This document shows positions 1 to 5,756 of a DNA stretch of 5,756 nt, in pieces. Below the pieces are notes generated by a model that was given only the letters and a program-made list of their open reading frames with translations, had not been told where the DNA came from and made no database searches. The position numbers and the translations under genes are program-made. This DNA comes from an uncultured Pseudomonadales bacterium (GTDB lineage: Bacteria; Pseudomonadota; Gammaproteobacteria; Pseudomonadales; IMCC2047), in contig CAMYKE010000116.1 of NCBI GenBank assembly GCA_947258895.1, positions 1-5,756 on the forward strand, given 5' to 3'. Position 1 is the stretch's first letter. The number at the start of each line of letters is the position of its first letter.

Positions 1-1455
1 ATGATGTACGTGATTTTCGACGAGGGACTCGAGGATGCGGAGTACATCAAGGCCCACACCAGGGGCATCGATGCCCTGCGCGAGGTGGTCAGGGCTTATG
101 ACCCCAAGACCGCGCAGAAGATATGCGGTATCGATGAGGATACGATTCGCAACGTGGCGCGCATATACGCCAGGTCGCCTGCGTCGATGGCGATCTGGAC
201 CATGGGCATCAACCAGAGCACCCACGGCTCCGACGGCGTTTGCAACATCAATAACCTCAACCTGGTCACCGGCAATATCGGCAAGCCCGGCGGCACCAGC
301 CTGTCCATCACCGGGCAGTGCAATGCCATGGGCACCCGGGAATGGTCATCCTGTTCCGGACTGCCCGGCTACCGGTTACTGGAAAAGCCAAAGGACCGCG
401 AGGAAATCGCGAATTTCTGGGGCATTGAGCCGGAGTTTTTCCCGGACAAGGCCGGTTTGAAGCAGACCGATATTTTTCCGGCGATTGAGACCGGCGAGAT
501 CAAGGGCATGTGGCTGGTCGCAACCAATCCCCTCACTTCGATGGCCAACCAGCCGCGCATTCGCAAGATAATGGAGAAGCTGGAGTTCCTGATCGTGCAG
601 GACGTGTATGAAGACGTCGAGACTACCGAGTACGCGCACGTGTATCTGCCAGCCTCGGTATGGGCTGAGAAAGAGGGCTGCCACACCAATACCGAGCGCC
701 GCGTCAACCTGACCCGTAATGCGCTTAAGCCCTACGCCAACTCCAAACCGGATTTCTGGATCTTCAACCAGATGGCCAGGCGTTTCGAGAATGGATCCAG
801 GATTAACTTTCCGGAATCCACGGAGCAGGCCTTCGATGAAATGAAGGCATTGTCCAAAGGCACCGGGCGTACCCTGGATATCTCCGGCATGAGCTATGAC
901 AAGATTGAAGCGGCGCGCGGCATCCAGTGGCCGTACCGGGAAGATGCTGCCGGCCTGAAGGGTGAGCCGCGCCTGTACACGGATGGCAAGTTCCAGACCC
1001 CTGACGGCAAGGCCAACCTGATCACGGTGAACTTCGTCAATAACAACGAGTGCCCGGACGATGACTACCCGTTCTGGCTGAATTCCGGCCGGGTGGTGGA
1101 GCATTTTCATACCCGCACTCGCACCGGCAAGATCGGCAACTCCAACAAGTTCAGTCCCACTGCCTATATGGAGCTTAACCCGGATGCGGCTGCGGAACTG
1201 GGCGTCGAGCACCAGAGCTACGTACGATTGGTGTCGCGGCGCGGCGATGCGGTGGTGATGGTGCAACTCACCCAGCGAGTGCCGCGGGACATGGTCTTCA
1301 TACCGTTCCATTACCACGATTGCGTGAATCGCCTGACCCTGGGACTCCTCGATCCGTATTCCCGGCAGCCGGCCTTCAAGCAGTGTGCGGTGCGAATCGA
1401 GGCGGTGGATCAGGCCGAAGCTGCACAGCTGAATTTACAACGCCGCGCATTTTAA
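1..1455 (+). CDS. Molybdopterin (Mo/W-bisMGD) oxidoreductase catalytic subunit, NasA/NarB/NapA-like, C-terminal part
   Basis: This is the catalytic subunit of a DMSO-reductase-superfamily enzyme that carries out two-electron redox chemistry at a Mo or W bis-pterin cofactor. The 484 visible residues begin at the window edge. The N-terminal [4Fe-4S] Cys motif and the first cofactor lobe are absent, and family members usually have about 700-900 residues, so the ATG at base 1 is almost certainly internal. Visible family motifs are MGINQSTHG (68-76), the GN-IGKPGG pterin-contact segment (91-98), GQCNAMGTRE (105-114), ATNPL (174-178), VQDVYEDVETTEYAHVYLPA (199-218), the WAEKEG-x-x-TN-x-ERRVN segment (221-236), FHTRTRTGK (369-377) and the C-terminal molydopterin-dinucleotide-binding domain with FIPFHYHDCVNRLT (433-446). 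The motif set is closest to assimilatory or periplasmic nitrate reductases and related formate-dehydrogenase-like proteins. The substrate cannot be assigned. A Tat signal, if any, would lie outside the window. The gene ends 16 bases before the FeS/anchor fusion gene, its obvious partner. Confidence 0.9.
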   Translation: MMYVIFDEGLEDAEYIKAHTRGIDALREVVRAYDPKTAQKICGIDEDTIRNVARIYARSPASMAIWTMGINQSTHGSDGVCNINNLNLVTGNIGKPGGTSLSITGQCNAMGTREWSSCSGLPGYRLLEKPKDREEIANFWGIEPEFFPDKAGLKQTDIFPAIETGEIKGMWLVATNPLTSMANQPRIRKIMEKLEFLIVQDVYEDVETTEYAHVYLPASVWAEKEGCHTNTERRVNLTRNALKPYANSKPDFWIFNQMARRFENGSRINFPESTEQAFDEMKALSKGTGRTLDISGMSYDKIEAARGIQWPYREDAAGLKGEPRLYTDGKFQTPDGKANLITVNFVNNNECPDDDYPFWLNSGRVVEHFHTRTRTGKIGNSNKFSPTAYMELNPDAAAELGVEHQSYVRLVSRRGDAVVMVQLTQRVPRDMVFIPFHYHDCVNRLTLGLLDPYSRQPAFKQCAVRIEAVDQAEAAQLNLQRRAF

Positions 1456-1456
1456 C

Positions 1457-1466
1457 GAGAGGTGAG
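1457..1466 (+). promoter_or_regulatory. Shine-Dalgarno site of the FeS/anchor fusion gene
   Basis: GAGAGGTGAG lies directly after the TAA stop (1453-1455) of the catalytic subunit gene and 5 bases before the ATG at 1472. This near-ideal site fixes the start of the downstream gene. The tight spacing, with no room for a promoter, indicates co-transcription with the catalytic subunit. Confidence 0.75.
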
Positions 1467-1471
1467 CAGAC

Positions 1472-3457
1472 ATGTCGAAACCAGGCAGTAAGTACCATAA
1501 CCAGATGGAACAGGTACCGGGTGACACGCTCGCAGGTGCGGGGGCGGCTACACCGCAGCGCGACGGTTCCACGTTATGGGAGGTTCGTACCCAGGAACAA
1601 CCCTATGCCTTTTTGAGCGACAGGGACATCAAAGACACCAACCGCTATGGCCAGAAGATTGACCTGCTCGAACTTACCGAAAACAAAATGCCTGGTGAGC
1701 GCCCACTCTTTATCAACGACAACCCGGAAGTCGGCTGCAATCCCAACCGCAACAAGCAGCACGGGTTTTTCTTTACCGCGGACAACTGTATCGGCTGCCA
1801 TGCCTGCGAGGCGGCGTGCAGCGAGAAGAACGAAAACCCCGCCCATATTGCGTTCCGCTCCGTCGGTTATGTCGAGGGAGGCACCTATCCCGATTACCAG
1901 CGCATGAATATTTCCATGGCCTGTAATCACTGCGACGACCCGGTGTGCCTGAAGGGCTGCCCGACCCGCGCCTATACCAAGCATGCGGAGTACGGCGCCG
2001 TATTGCAGGATCCGGAAACCTGCTTCGGCTGTGGTTACTGCACCTGGGTGTGCCCCTACAACGCGCCGCAACTCGACCCGATCCAGGGCCAGGTATCGAA
2101 ATGCAACATGTGTGTGGACCGCCTCGAGGTCGGCTTGAAGCCTGCCTGTGTTTCCGCCTGCGTCGGCAACGCGCTGGATTTTGGCGTGATCGAGAATATT
2201 CCGGAAAACCGGGAGCAGGCCAAGGTCTCTATTCCTGGTTTCCCCGATCCGGAAATCACCCACCCGAATATCCGGTTCCAGCAGAAGAAAGAGCTGCCCG
2301 ATGAGATGCTCCGCACGGACAGTGCGCCGGTGAAGTACCACAAGAATGGCAAGGGGGAATACAAGCCCGTGGTGGATCAGAAGCAGGGCAAGGCGCAGCA
2401 CTGGAATATCAGCCGCCTGAGCTCGCGGGAAAATCCGCTGGTGCTGTTTACTCTGTCGGCGCAAGCAGCGCTGGGTGCCTTTGCGATTCCGTTCCTGGGG
2501 GCTATGCTCGGGTTGGAACCGTTCCTCGCATTCCAGCAAAGCGTGATGTATGCGCCGCTAGCGATATTTAGCTGGGCACTGATCGCCTTCGCCCTGTTCA
2601 TGTCGACTACCCACCTGGGTAAACCGCTACGCTTCTATCGCGGTTTCAATAACCTGCGGCATTCGCCGGTATCGCGCGAGGGTCTGGGTATCGCATTGTT
2701 TATGGCGTTTCTGGGCCTGCATATAGCCAGCTCCCTGCCAGCCAATGCGCTGCTCCAGGATACCTGGGCAGCGATGTTCGGTATGGAACTGGGCGAGCTG
2801 CTGAACCCCGGCATACTGGCACAGTTGGCGACCGTAACCGGGCTATTGGCAGTGCCCGCCGGCCTGACCGGGCTCTATTACATGTATCGATGCTACCGCA
2901 TTCCTGCGCGACCGTTCTGGAACCATTGGCAGACCGGCACCGCATTCGTGGGCAACATGCTGGCGCTGGGCGGATTGTTGGCAGGCGCCACCATCGTCCT
3001 GGCGTTGCTGGCAACGGGTGCAGAGTACCGCCTGGCATTGACCATTTGCGGCGCCCTGGTGGCGCTCGGTATCGGCCTGGAAGGCCTTGGCCTGGCGGCG
3101 CATGCCCGGGACCTGAACGGCGCGGAGCATGAAGGGGCGGCATCGCACTATGTGCAGGTCACGACCTTCGGTAAAACCTACCGGCTACGCAATGCGCTTT
3201 TGGCTTTCATTCTACTGCTGACACTCGGCCTGCTCGTTAGCGGCCCTGACGGCGTGGTGGGCGGCATCCTGTGGGCACTGGCCGGCGTTCTGGTGGTAAC
3301 GACCAGCCTGATAGGCCGGGCACTGTTCTATGTACTGGTAATCCCGACCACCATGCCGGGTGCGTTCTTCTGGAAGAACAAGGGGTTCGAACAGCACGCT
3401 CGCGATGTCGGGTTGGCCAACATGCCCCAGGTCGGCGTGGTGATGGATCATCACTAG
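1472..3457 (+). CDS. DmsB-DmsC fusion: four-[4Fe-4S] ferredoxin domain joined to an 8-helix quinone-interacting membrane anchor
   Basis: This 661-residue protein combines the electron-transfer and membrane subunits of a complex iron-sulfur molybdoenzyme. Residues 1-95 are a polar extension with no signal peptide. Residues 96-235 carry four Cys quartets typical of DmsB/PhsB/NrfC: C106-C109-C112-C116, C151-C154-C159-C163, C184-C187-C190-C194 and C211-C214-C226-C230. All 16 ligands are present, so four [4Fe-4S] clusters are expected. After a linker (about 240-318), about eight hydrophobic helices follow (roughly 322-345, 356-378, 404-422, 447-470, 488-515, 520-543, 574-590, 594-625). They include the DmsC-like LIGRALFYVL motif (613-622). 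The role is electron transfer between membrane quinones and the catalytic subunit encoded just upstream. Basic residues cluster in the loops after helices 2, 4 and 6 and in the C-terminus (K384, R387, R390; R473, R476, R480; K568, R571, R573; K635, K637). The positive-inside rule therefore puts the FeS domain in the cytoplasm. In E. coli, DmsB and DmsC are separate proteins and the enzyme faces the periplasm. Confidence 0.92.
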   Translation: MSKPGSKYHNQMEQVPGDTLAGAGAATPQRDGSTLWEVRTQEQPYAFLSDRDIKDTNRYGQKIDLLELTENKMPGERPLFINDNPEVGCNPNRNKQHGFFFTADNCIGCHACEAACSEKNENPAHIAFRSVGYVEGGTYPDYQRMNISMACNHCDDPVCLKGCPTRAYTKHAEYGAVLQDPETCFGCGYCTWVCPYNAPQLDPIQGQVSKCNMCVDRLEVGLKPACVSACVGNALDFGVIENIPENREQAKVSIPGFPDPEITHPNIRFQQKKELPDEMLRTDSAPVKYHKNGKGEYKPVVDQKQGKAQHWNISRLSSRENPLVLFTLSAQAALGAFAIPFLGAMLGLEPFLAFQQSVMYAPLAIFSWALIAFALFMSTTHLGKPLRFYRGFNNLRHSPVSREGLGIALFMAFLGLHIASSLPANALLQDTWAAMFGMELGELLNPGILAQLATVTGLLAVPAGLTGLYYMYRCYRIPARPFWNHWQTGTAFVGNMLALGGLLAGATIVLALLATGAEYRLALTICGALVALGIGLEGLGLAAHARDLNGAEHEGAASHYVQVTTFGKTYRLRNALLAFILLLTLGLLVSGPDGVVGGILWALAGVLVVTTSLIGRALFYVLVIPTTMPGAFFWKNKGFEQHARDVGLANMPQVGVVMDHH

Positions 3458-3640
3458 TCGTGAATTCTGCGACGGTAGTTCACACGGGTTAGATCCCGAC
3501 GACTGACCGGGGAGGTTATTGATCCATCCCCATTGACCTGGATCATGCCAGGGGTCCGCGGTATTTTTCGCGGCCGGTGTACTGTGGTAGTCTCGCGTTT
3601 CTGATTGTTGCGGTACCTGGCGCGGAGCACTACCGGCACT
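3458..3640. other. Intergenic region with clustered short inverted repeats
   Basis: No convincing gene lies in these 183 bases between the fusion gene and tupB. Short dyads are visible: GTGAA/TTCAC (3460-3464 with 3479-3483), GGGGA/TCCCC (3509-3513 with 3527-3531), TGATCC/GGATCA (3520-3525 with 3540-3545), CCTGG-ATCATG-CCAGG (3537-3552), and a CCGCG/CGCGG hairpin around 3557-3574 with a T-rich loop. Several of these are mutually exclusive. A TTGACC hexamer (3533-3538) resembles a -35 box, but I see no well-spaced -10. The region may hold the promoter or operator, or a structured leader, of the transporter operon. I could not match it to the Moco/Tuco riboswitch or to a ModE operator. No hairpin is followed by a U-tract, so a factor-independent terminator is not supported. 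Confidence 0.35.
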
Positions 3641-4318
3641 ATGACATTTATCACGCTGTTCCAGTGGGGTAGCGATCTGTGGGAAATCATCGGCTTGTCA
3701 CTCGAGGTGAGCCTCAGCGCGTTGCTGATCGCCATGTTGCTGGGCCTGCCGCTGAGTGCGGTTTTGGCGATGACCCGGTTTCGAGGCCAGGAGTTCGTCA
3801 ACGTCCTGACCAATACCCTGATGAGCTTGCCGCCGGTGGTGATTGGGCTGCTCGTGTATATGCTGCTTGCCCGCTCCGGACCCCTCGGGGTGTTTGGCCT
3901 GCTGTACACGCCCACCGCCATGGTCATTGCGCAGGTAATCCTGATCACGCCCATTATTGTCGCCCTCGGCCGCCAGCACCTCGAGCAGGAATGGCAACGC
4001 GTCGGATTGCAACTGAAATCCCTGGGGGTCGATAACCGGGGCGCGGTCCGCACCCTGTTCTGGGAGTGTCGCCTGCCGCTGGTGACCGTGATACTGGCTG
4101 CTTTTGGGCGGGCCATTGCCGAGATTGGTGCCGTCATGATCGTCGGCGGCAATATCGATCACCTGACCCGGGTCATGACCACCGCAATCGCGCTGGAAAC
4201 CAGCAAGGGTAACCTGGAACTCGCGCTGGCCCTCGGTGCGGTGCTGCTCATTATCTCTTTGGCAGTGAACTTTGCTGTGCATTTGCTGGGCCGCTGGACC
4301 GAGGTGAGCCCGCAATGA
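3641..4318 (+). CDS. tupB: Tungstate-type ABC transporter permease (TupB-like)
   Basis: This is the inner-membrane permease of an oxyanion importer. From the chosen ATG it has 225 residues, the usual length for TupB, with hydrophobic segments at about 15-44, 56-78, 85-110, 146-168 and 194-216. The family-typical stretches are LMSLPPVVIGLLVY (60-73), SGPLGVFGLLYTPTAMVIAQ (79-98), the cytoplasmic EAA-type loop that docks the ATPase (LKSLGVDNRG followed by RLP, 125-146) and AEIGAVMIVGGNI (160-172). A TTG at 3605 would add 12 residues. I prefer the ATG at 3641 because the homologous region starts just after it and the added residues are not hydrophobic or family-like. GGAG at 3624-3627 is a rather distant ribosome site. 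The stop overlaps the next gene's start by 4 bases (ATGA). ModB or sulfate permeases are the main alternatives. The sequence pattern and gene order fit Tup better. Confidence 0.87.
   Translation: MTFITLFQWGSDLWEIIGLSLEVSLSALLIAMLLGLPLSAVLAMTRFRGQEFVNVLTNTLMSLPPVVIGLLVYMLLARSGPLGVFGLLYTPTAMVIAQVILITPIIVALGRQHLEQEWQRVGLQLKSLGVDNRGAVRTLFWECRLPLVTVILAAFGRAIAEIGAVMIVGGNIDHLTRVMTTAIALETSKGNLELALALGAVLLIISLAVNFAVHLLGRWTEVSPQ
4301..4308 (+). promoter_or_regulatory. Shine-Dalgarno site of tupC inside the tupB end
   Basis: GAGGTGAG lies inside the last codons of the permease gene, 6 bases before the ATG at 4315. That ATG overlaps the permease stop (ATGA, 4315-4318), so translation of the two genes is probably coupled. 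An adjacent ATG at 4318 is an equally possible start, 9 bases away, and would remove one residue. Confidence 0.65.
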
Positions 4319-5025
4319 TGGAGTCTGAGTTGTTGACCCTGCAGGATGCGGGTTACCGTGCCGGTCGTCACGATTTGCTCTCCGGACTGGATATGGAGAT
4401 CACGGCGGGTTCGTTTTCCATCGTGGTAGGACCCAACGGTGCCGGTAAAACCCTGTTTTTGCAGCTTTGTCATGGCCTGATCCAACCCACTCAAGGAATG
4501 GTGCGGTGGAGCACCGGGAACGGGCGACCACCGTGCCAAACCATGGTGTTCCAGAAACCGGTGTTACTGCGCCGCACGGCACTGGAGAATATCGGATACG
4601 TGTTGCAAGGCACAGCGCGCGGTAAACGCGCCGCCGCGGCGATGGCTGCGTTACGCTGGGCGGGGCTGGAATACCTGGCGGAGCGGCCGGCCTGGGTGTT
4701 ATCCAGCGGCGAACAGCAGCAACTGGCACTGGCCAGGGCGCATGCGCTCGCGCCCGAGGTGTTATTCCTTGATGAGCCGACCGCCAATCTCGACCCCAAT
4801 GCCAGCGTGCGCATCGAAGGCTTGATCCGGGCGATCCATGCCTCCGGCACCACCATTATGATGAGCACCCATAATCTGGCACAGGCGCAGCGCCTGGGGG
4901 ATACCATCGCTTTTCTGAATGAGGGGCGGATCGAGTCTCATCAGGCGACCGCCGAGTTCTTCGAAACCCCGCGATCGCCGCTGGCGGCATCCTTCATACA
5001 GAGCGAGGTCATATCGCTGCAATGA
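4315..5025 (+). CDS. tupC: Tungstate-type ABC transporter ATP-binding protein (TupC-like)
   Basis: This cytoplasmic ATPase drives the importer. In its 236 residues all nucleotide-binding motifs can be seen in order: Walker A GPNGAGKT (39-46), Q-loop Q80 in VFQKP, signature LSSGEQQQ (129-136), Walker B VLFLDEP with D153 and catalytic E154, D-loop NLD (158-160) and the H-loop H186 in STHN. The signature departs from the usual LSGGEQQR: the second position after LS is Ser131 rather than Gly, and Arg136 is replaced by Gln. Otherwise it looks intact. It lacks the extra C-terminal regulatory (MOP/TOBE) domain of ModC. That, with its short length, favours the TupC group over molybdate ModC. It overlaps the permease gene before it and the binding-protein gene after it by 4 bases each (ATGA at 4315 and 5022), a tightly coupled operon. 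Confidence 0.87.
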   Translation: MMESELLTLQDAGYRAGRHDLLSGLDMEITAGSFSIVVGPNGAGKTLFLQLCHGLIQPTQGMVRWSTGNGRPPCQTMVFQKPVLLRRTALENIGYVLQGTARGKRAAAAMAALRWAGLEYLAERPAWVLSSGEQQQLALARAHALAPEVLFLDEPTANLDPNASVRIEGLIRAIHASGTTIMMSTHNLAQAQRLGDTIAFLNEGRIESHQATAEFFETPRSPLAASFIQSEVISLQ

Positions 5026-5549
5026 AGGCTCGCCTGCTCAACTGCTTGCACGGCATTTCGCCAATGGCGTTGGTCATGGCGTCAGGGCTGCTACTGGCGG
5101 TAGTTGTCGGCGCGGTCGCGCAACCGGCGCCACCCGGGTCCACGACCCTGAAACTATTGTCTACCACCTCGACCGACAACTCGGGTCTGTTGGATTATTT
5201 ATTGCCGCAGTTTGAGCGGGTGTCGGGGATTACCGTGCACGTAGTGGCGGTAGGCACCGGCCAGGCGCTGCGCGCGGCGCGTGATGGCGAGGGTGACCTG
5301 CTGCTGGTGCACGATGAGGAATCGGAGCTTGCCTTTCTCGAGGCCGGCTACGGTATATCGCGGGTTCCCCTGATGTATAACGATTATGTGCTGGCGGGCC
5401 CGGCGGCTGACCCGGCCGGTGTCGCCGGGATGGCTAGTGTTGCGGACGCGCTGCGGCAGTTATACGACGCAGAAGCGTTATTTTTTTCCCGCGCGGATGC
5501 ACGTGGCAGGCAGCGGTGGAACAATCCGGCAAATTGGCGATGGGGCTGA
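5022..5549 (+). CDS. tupA: Tungstate-type periplasmic binding protein (TupA-like), 3' part missing
   Basis: This is the substrate-capture component of the importer. Residues 1-33 form a signal peptide: positive start (K2, R4), a hydrophobic core (about 15-32) and a likely cleavage after AVA (31-33), so the mature protein would be periplasmic. The mature part starts with the TupA-type anion-binding motif STTSTDNSGLLDYLLPQF (47-64), then VAVGTGQAL (76-83), LLLVHDEE (93-100), PLMYNDYVLAGPAADPAG (116-133) and LFFSRADARG (153-162), matching the family's second binding motif, usually SRGDDSGTH. Here Ala158 replaces Gly. Family members have about 270 residues. This frame loses resemblance after residue about 161 and stops at 175, so roughly the last 40 percent, including the second half of the binding lobe, is missing. 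The loss coincides with an opposite-strand gene fragment. The start overlaps the tupC stop by 4 bases, with GAGGT at 5005-5009 as a distant ribosome site. The product as it stands is unlikely to bind substrate. Confidence 0.8.
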   Translation: MKARLLNCLHGISPMALVMASGLLLAVVVGAVAQPAPPGSTTLKLLSTTSTDNSGLLDYLLPQFERVSGITVHVVAVGTGQALRAARDGEGDLLLVHDEESELAFLEAGYGISRVPLMYNDYVLAGPAADPAGVAGMASVADALRQLYDAEALFFSRADARGRQRWNNPANWRWG

Positions 5550-5756
5550 TGATCCCCAGCAATCGGTACCCCTGGGGAGAGCTGAATATTCGCGTCCTTT
5601 CTGCCAGCGCAACCTTGGTAAGCGGCGGATCAGACCGGTGGCAGATATAGCAGGCCTCTGCTTCGATATTGGTTTTACGGTCTACTTCCGATGTTAGATT
5701 TGAAAATTTTATCTGGCCCTCCTTATTGTAAATGCGAATGGTTTCGATCTCTTTTT
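5434..5756 (-). CDS. Fragment of a c-haem-type periplasmic sensor domain (probable sensor histidine kinase), both ends missing
   Basis: Read on the minus strand from 5754, an open frame runs off the window edge upstream and continues to a TAG at 5434-5436. About 90 residues look like real protein. They start with a polar segment containing IRIYNKEGQIKFSN, then CYICH (5638-5652), then ERTRIF, GYRLLGIISPI and CSTAACHVHP (5494-5523). CxxCH and CxxxxCH are covalent haem-binding-type motifs. I recall the order E-A-C-Y-x-C-H, R-T-R-I-F, G-x-R-x-L-G, P-I-x-N and C-S-x-A-A-C-H-x-H-P from the extracytoplasmic part of proteobacterial two-component sensor kinases. There the HP is followed by a segment ending in a VLDV-like strand and then a membrane helix and HAMP domain. 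Here resemblance stops after HPRGKKI (about 5479), and the remaining 15 codons read antisense through tupA. No kinase domain is present. Family assignment is from memory, but the two haem-type motifs are plain. Confidence 0.6.
   Translation of the reverse strand, partial: KEIETIRIYNKEGQIKFSNLTSEVDRKTNIEAEACYICHRSDPPLTKVALAERTRIFSSPQGYRLLGIISPIANLPDCSTAACHVHPRGKKITLLRRITAAARPQH
5479..5507. other. Breakpoint joining truncated tupA to the minus-strand sensor gene
   Basis: The + strand keeps TupA similarity up to about 5501-5507 (SRADA then G). The - strand keeps sensor-domain similarity down to about 5479 (C-H-x-H-P-R-G-K-K-I). Both genes lose their 3' parts inside this same stretch and are joined tail to tail. 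The zone that fits both proteins covers roughly 5484-5500 and includes a run of T followed by CCCGCGCGG. This suggests a short shared sequence at the join. It may be an inversion or translocation endpoint, or an artificial chimera. Confidence 0.5.

Noticed and set aside
376..1317. Long minus-strand open frame of 313 codons opposite the oxidoreductase gene
   Set aside because: It is antisense to a strongly conserved catalytic subunit, has no recognisable motifs, and its composition is that of a mirrored GC-rich codon pattern.
1574..2539. Minus-strand open frame of 321 codons opposite the FeS domain
   Set aside because: The plus strand encodes all 16 cluster cysteines here. The antisense product shows no domain and no ribosome site was evident.
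3555..3575. Factor-independent terminator at the CCGCG/CGCGG hairpin
   Set aside because: The T-run is in the loop, not after the stem, so it does not have terminator architecture.
3605..3640. TTG start for tupB adding 12 residues
   Set aside because: It has a poor ribosome site, and the added residues are not part of the family's conserved N-terminus. The ATG at 3641 fits better.
3454..4152. Minus-strand open frame of 232 codons opposite tupB, spanning the intergenic gap
   Set aside because: It is low-complexity, Arg/Thr/Ser-rich and without family features, a shadow of the permease gene.
5508..5650. Simple frameshift in tupA with its C-terminus continuing in another frame
   Set aside because: Another frame gives TWQAA, which briefly suggests the TupA LWxxAG region. 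The following residues lack the expected W-Y-x-E-x-G-x-G-M-G and C-terminal motifs, whereas the minus strand gives a coherent haem-type domain.
5386..5697. Plus-strand open frame of 103 codons over the TupA end and beyond
   Set aside because: It is in a different frame from TupA, and its translation matches neither the missing TupA half nor any family. The true coding signal beyond 5507 is on the minus strand.

Overview
The window looks like a piece of a GC-rich proteobacterial genome, most likely gammaproteobacterial. This is inferred from codon and GC style and from the protein families, not from any marker gene. All clear genes up to about position 5500 lie on the + strand. They form two functional blocks: a membrane-bound molybdenum/tungsten oxidoreductase (1-3457) and a tungstate-type ABC importer (3641 to about 5505). 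Both ends of the window cut through genes.

Region 1 (1-3457) is a two-gene operon. The first gene is the C-terminal part of a bis-MGD (Mo or W) oxidoreductase catalytic subunit resembling the NasA/NarB/NapA branch of the DMSO reductase superfamily. The second is a 661-residue fusion. Its N-terminal half is a four-[4Fe-4S] DmsB-type electron-transfer domain and its C-terminal half is an eight-helix DmsC-type quinone-interacting anchor. Together they would pass electrons between the quinone pool and an unidentified substrate. The charge pattern of the anchor loops puts the FeS domain, and hence the catalytic subunit, on the cytoplasmic side. That is opposite to classical DMSO reductase.

Region 2 (3458-3640) is a gap with several short inverted repeats but no recognisable gene, strong promoter or clear terminator. 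Region 3 (3641 to about 5505) is a tupB-tupC-tupA-like operon (permease, ATPase, periplasmic binding protein) joined by two 4-bp ATGA start/stop overlaps. Its position next to a Mo/W enzyme suggests that it feeds tungstate or molybdate to cofactor synthesis, and the enzyme may be tungsten-dependent.

Region 4 (about 5480-5756) is the oddest part. TupA breaks off at its SR-x-D oxyanion motif. At the same place, on the opposite strand, begins the broken 3' end of another gene. That gene encodes a sensor domain with a CxxCH and a CxxxxCH haem-binding-type motif, of the kind found in front of histidine kinases. Two genes each losing their 3' part at one point, tail to tail, indicates a rearrangement breakpoint or a chimeric join in amplification or assembly.
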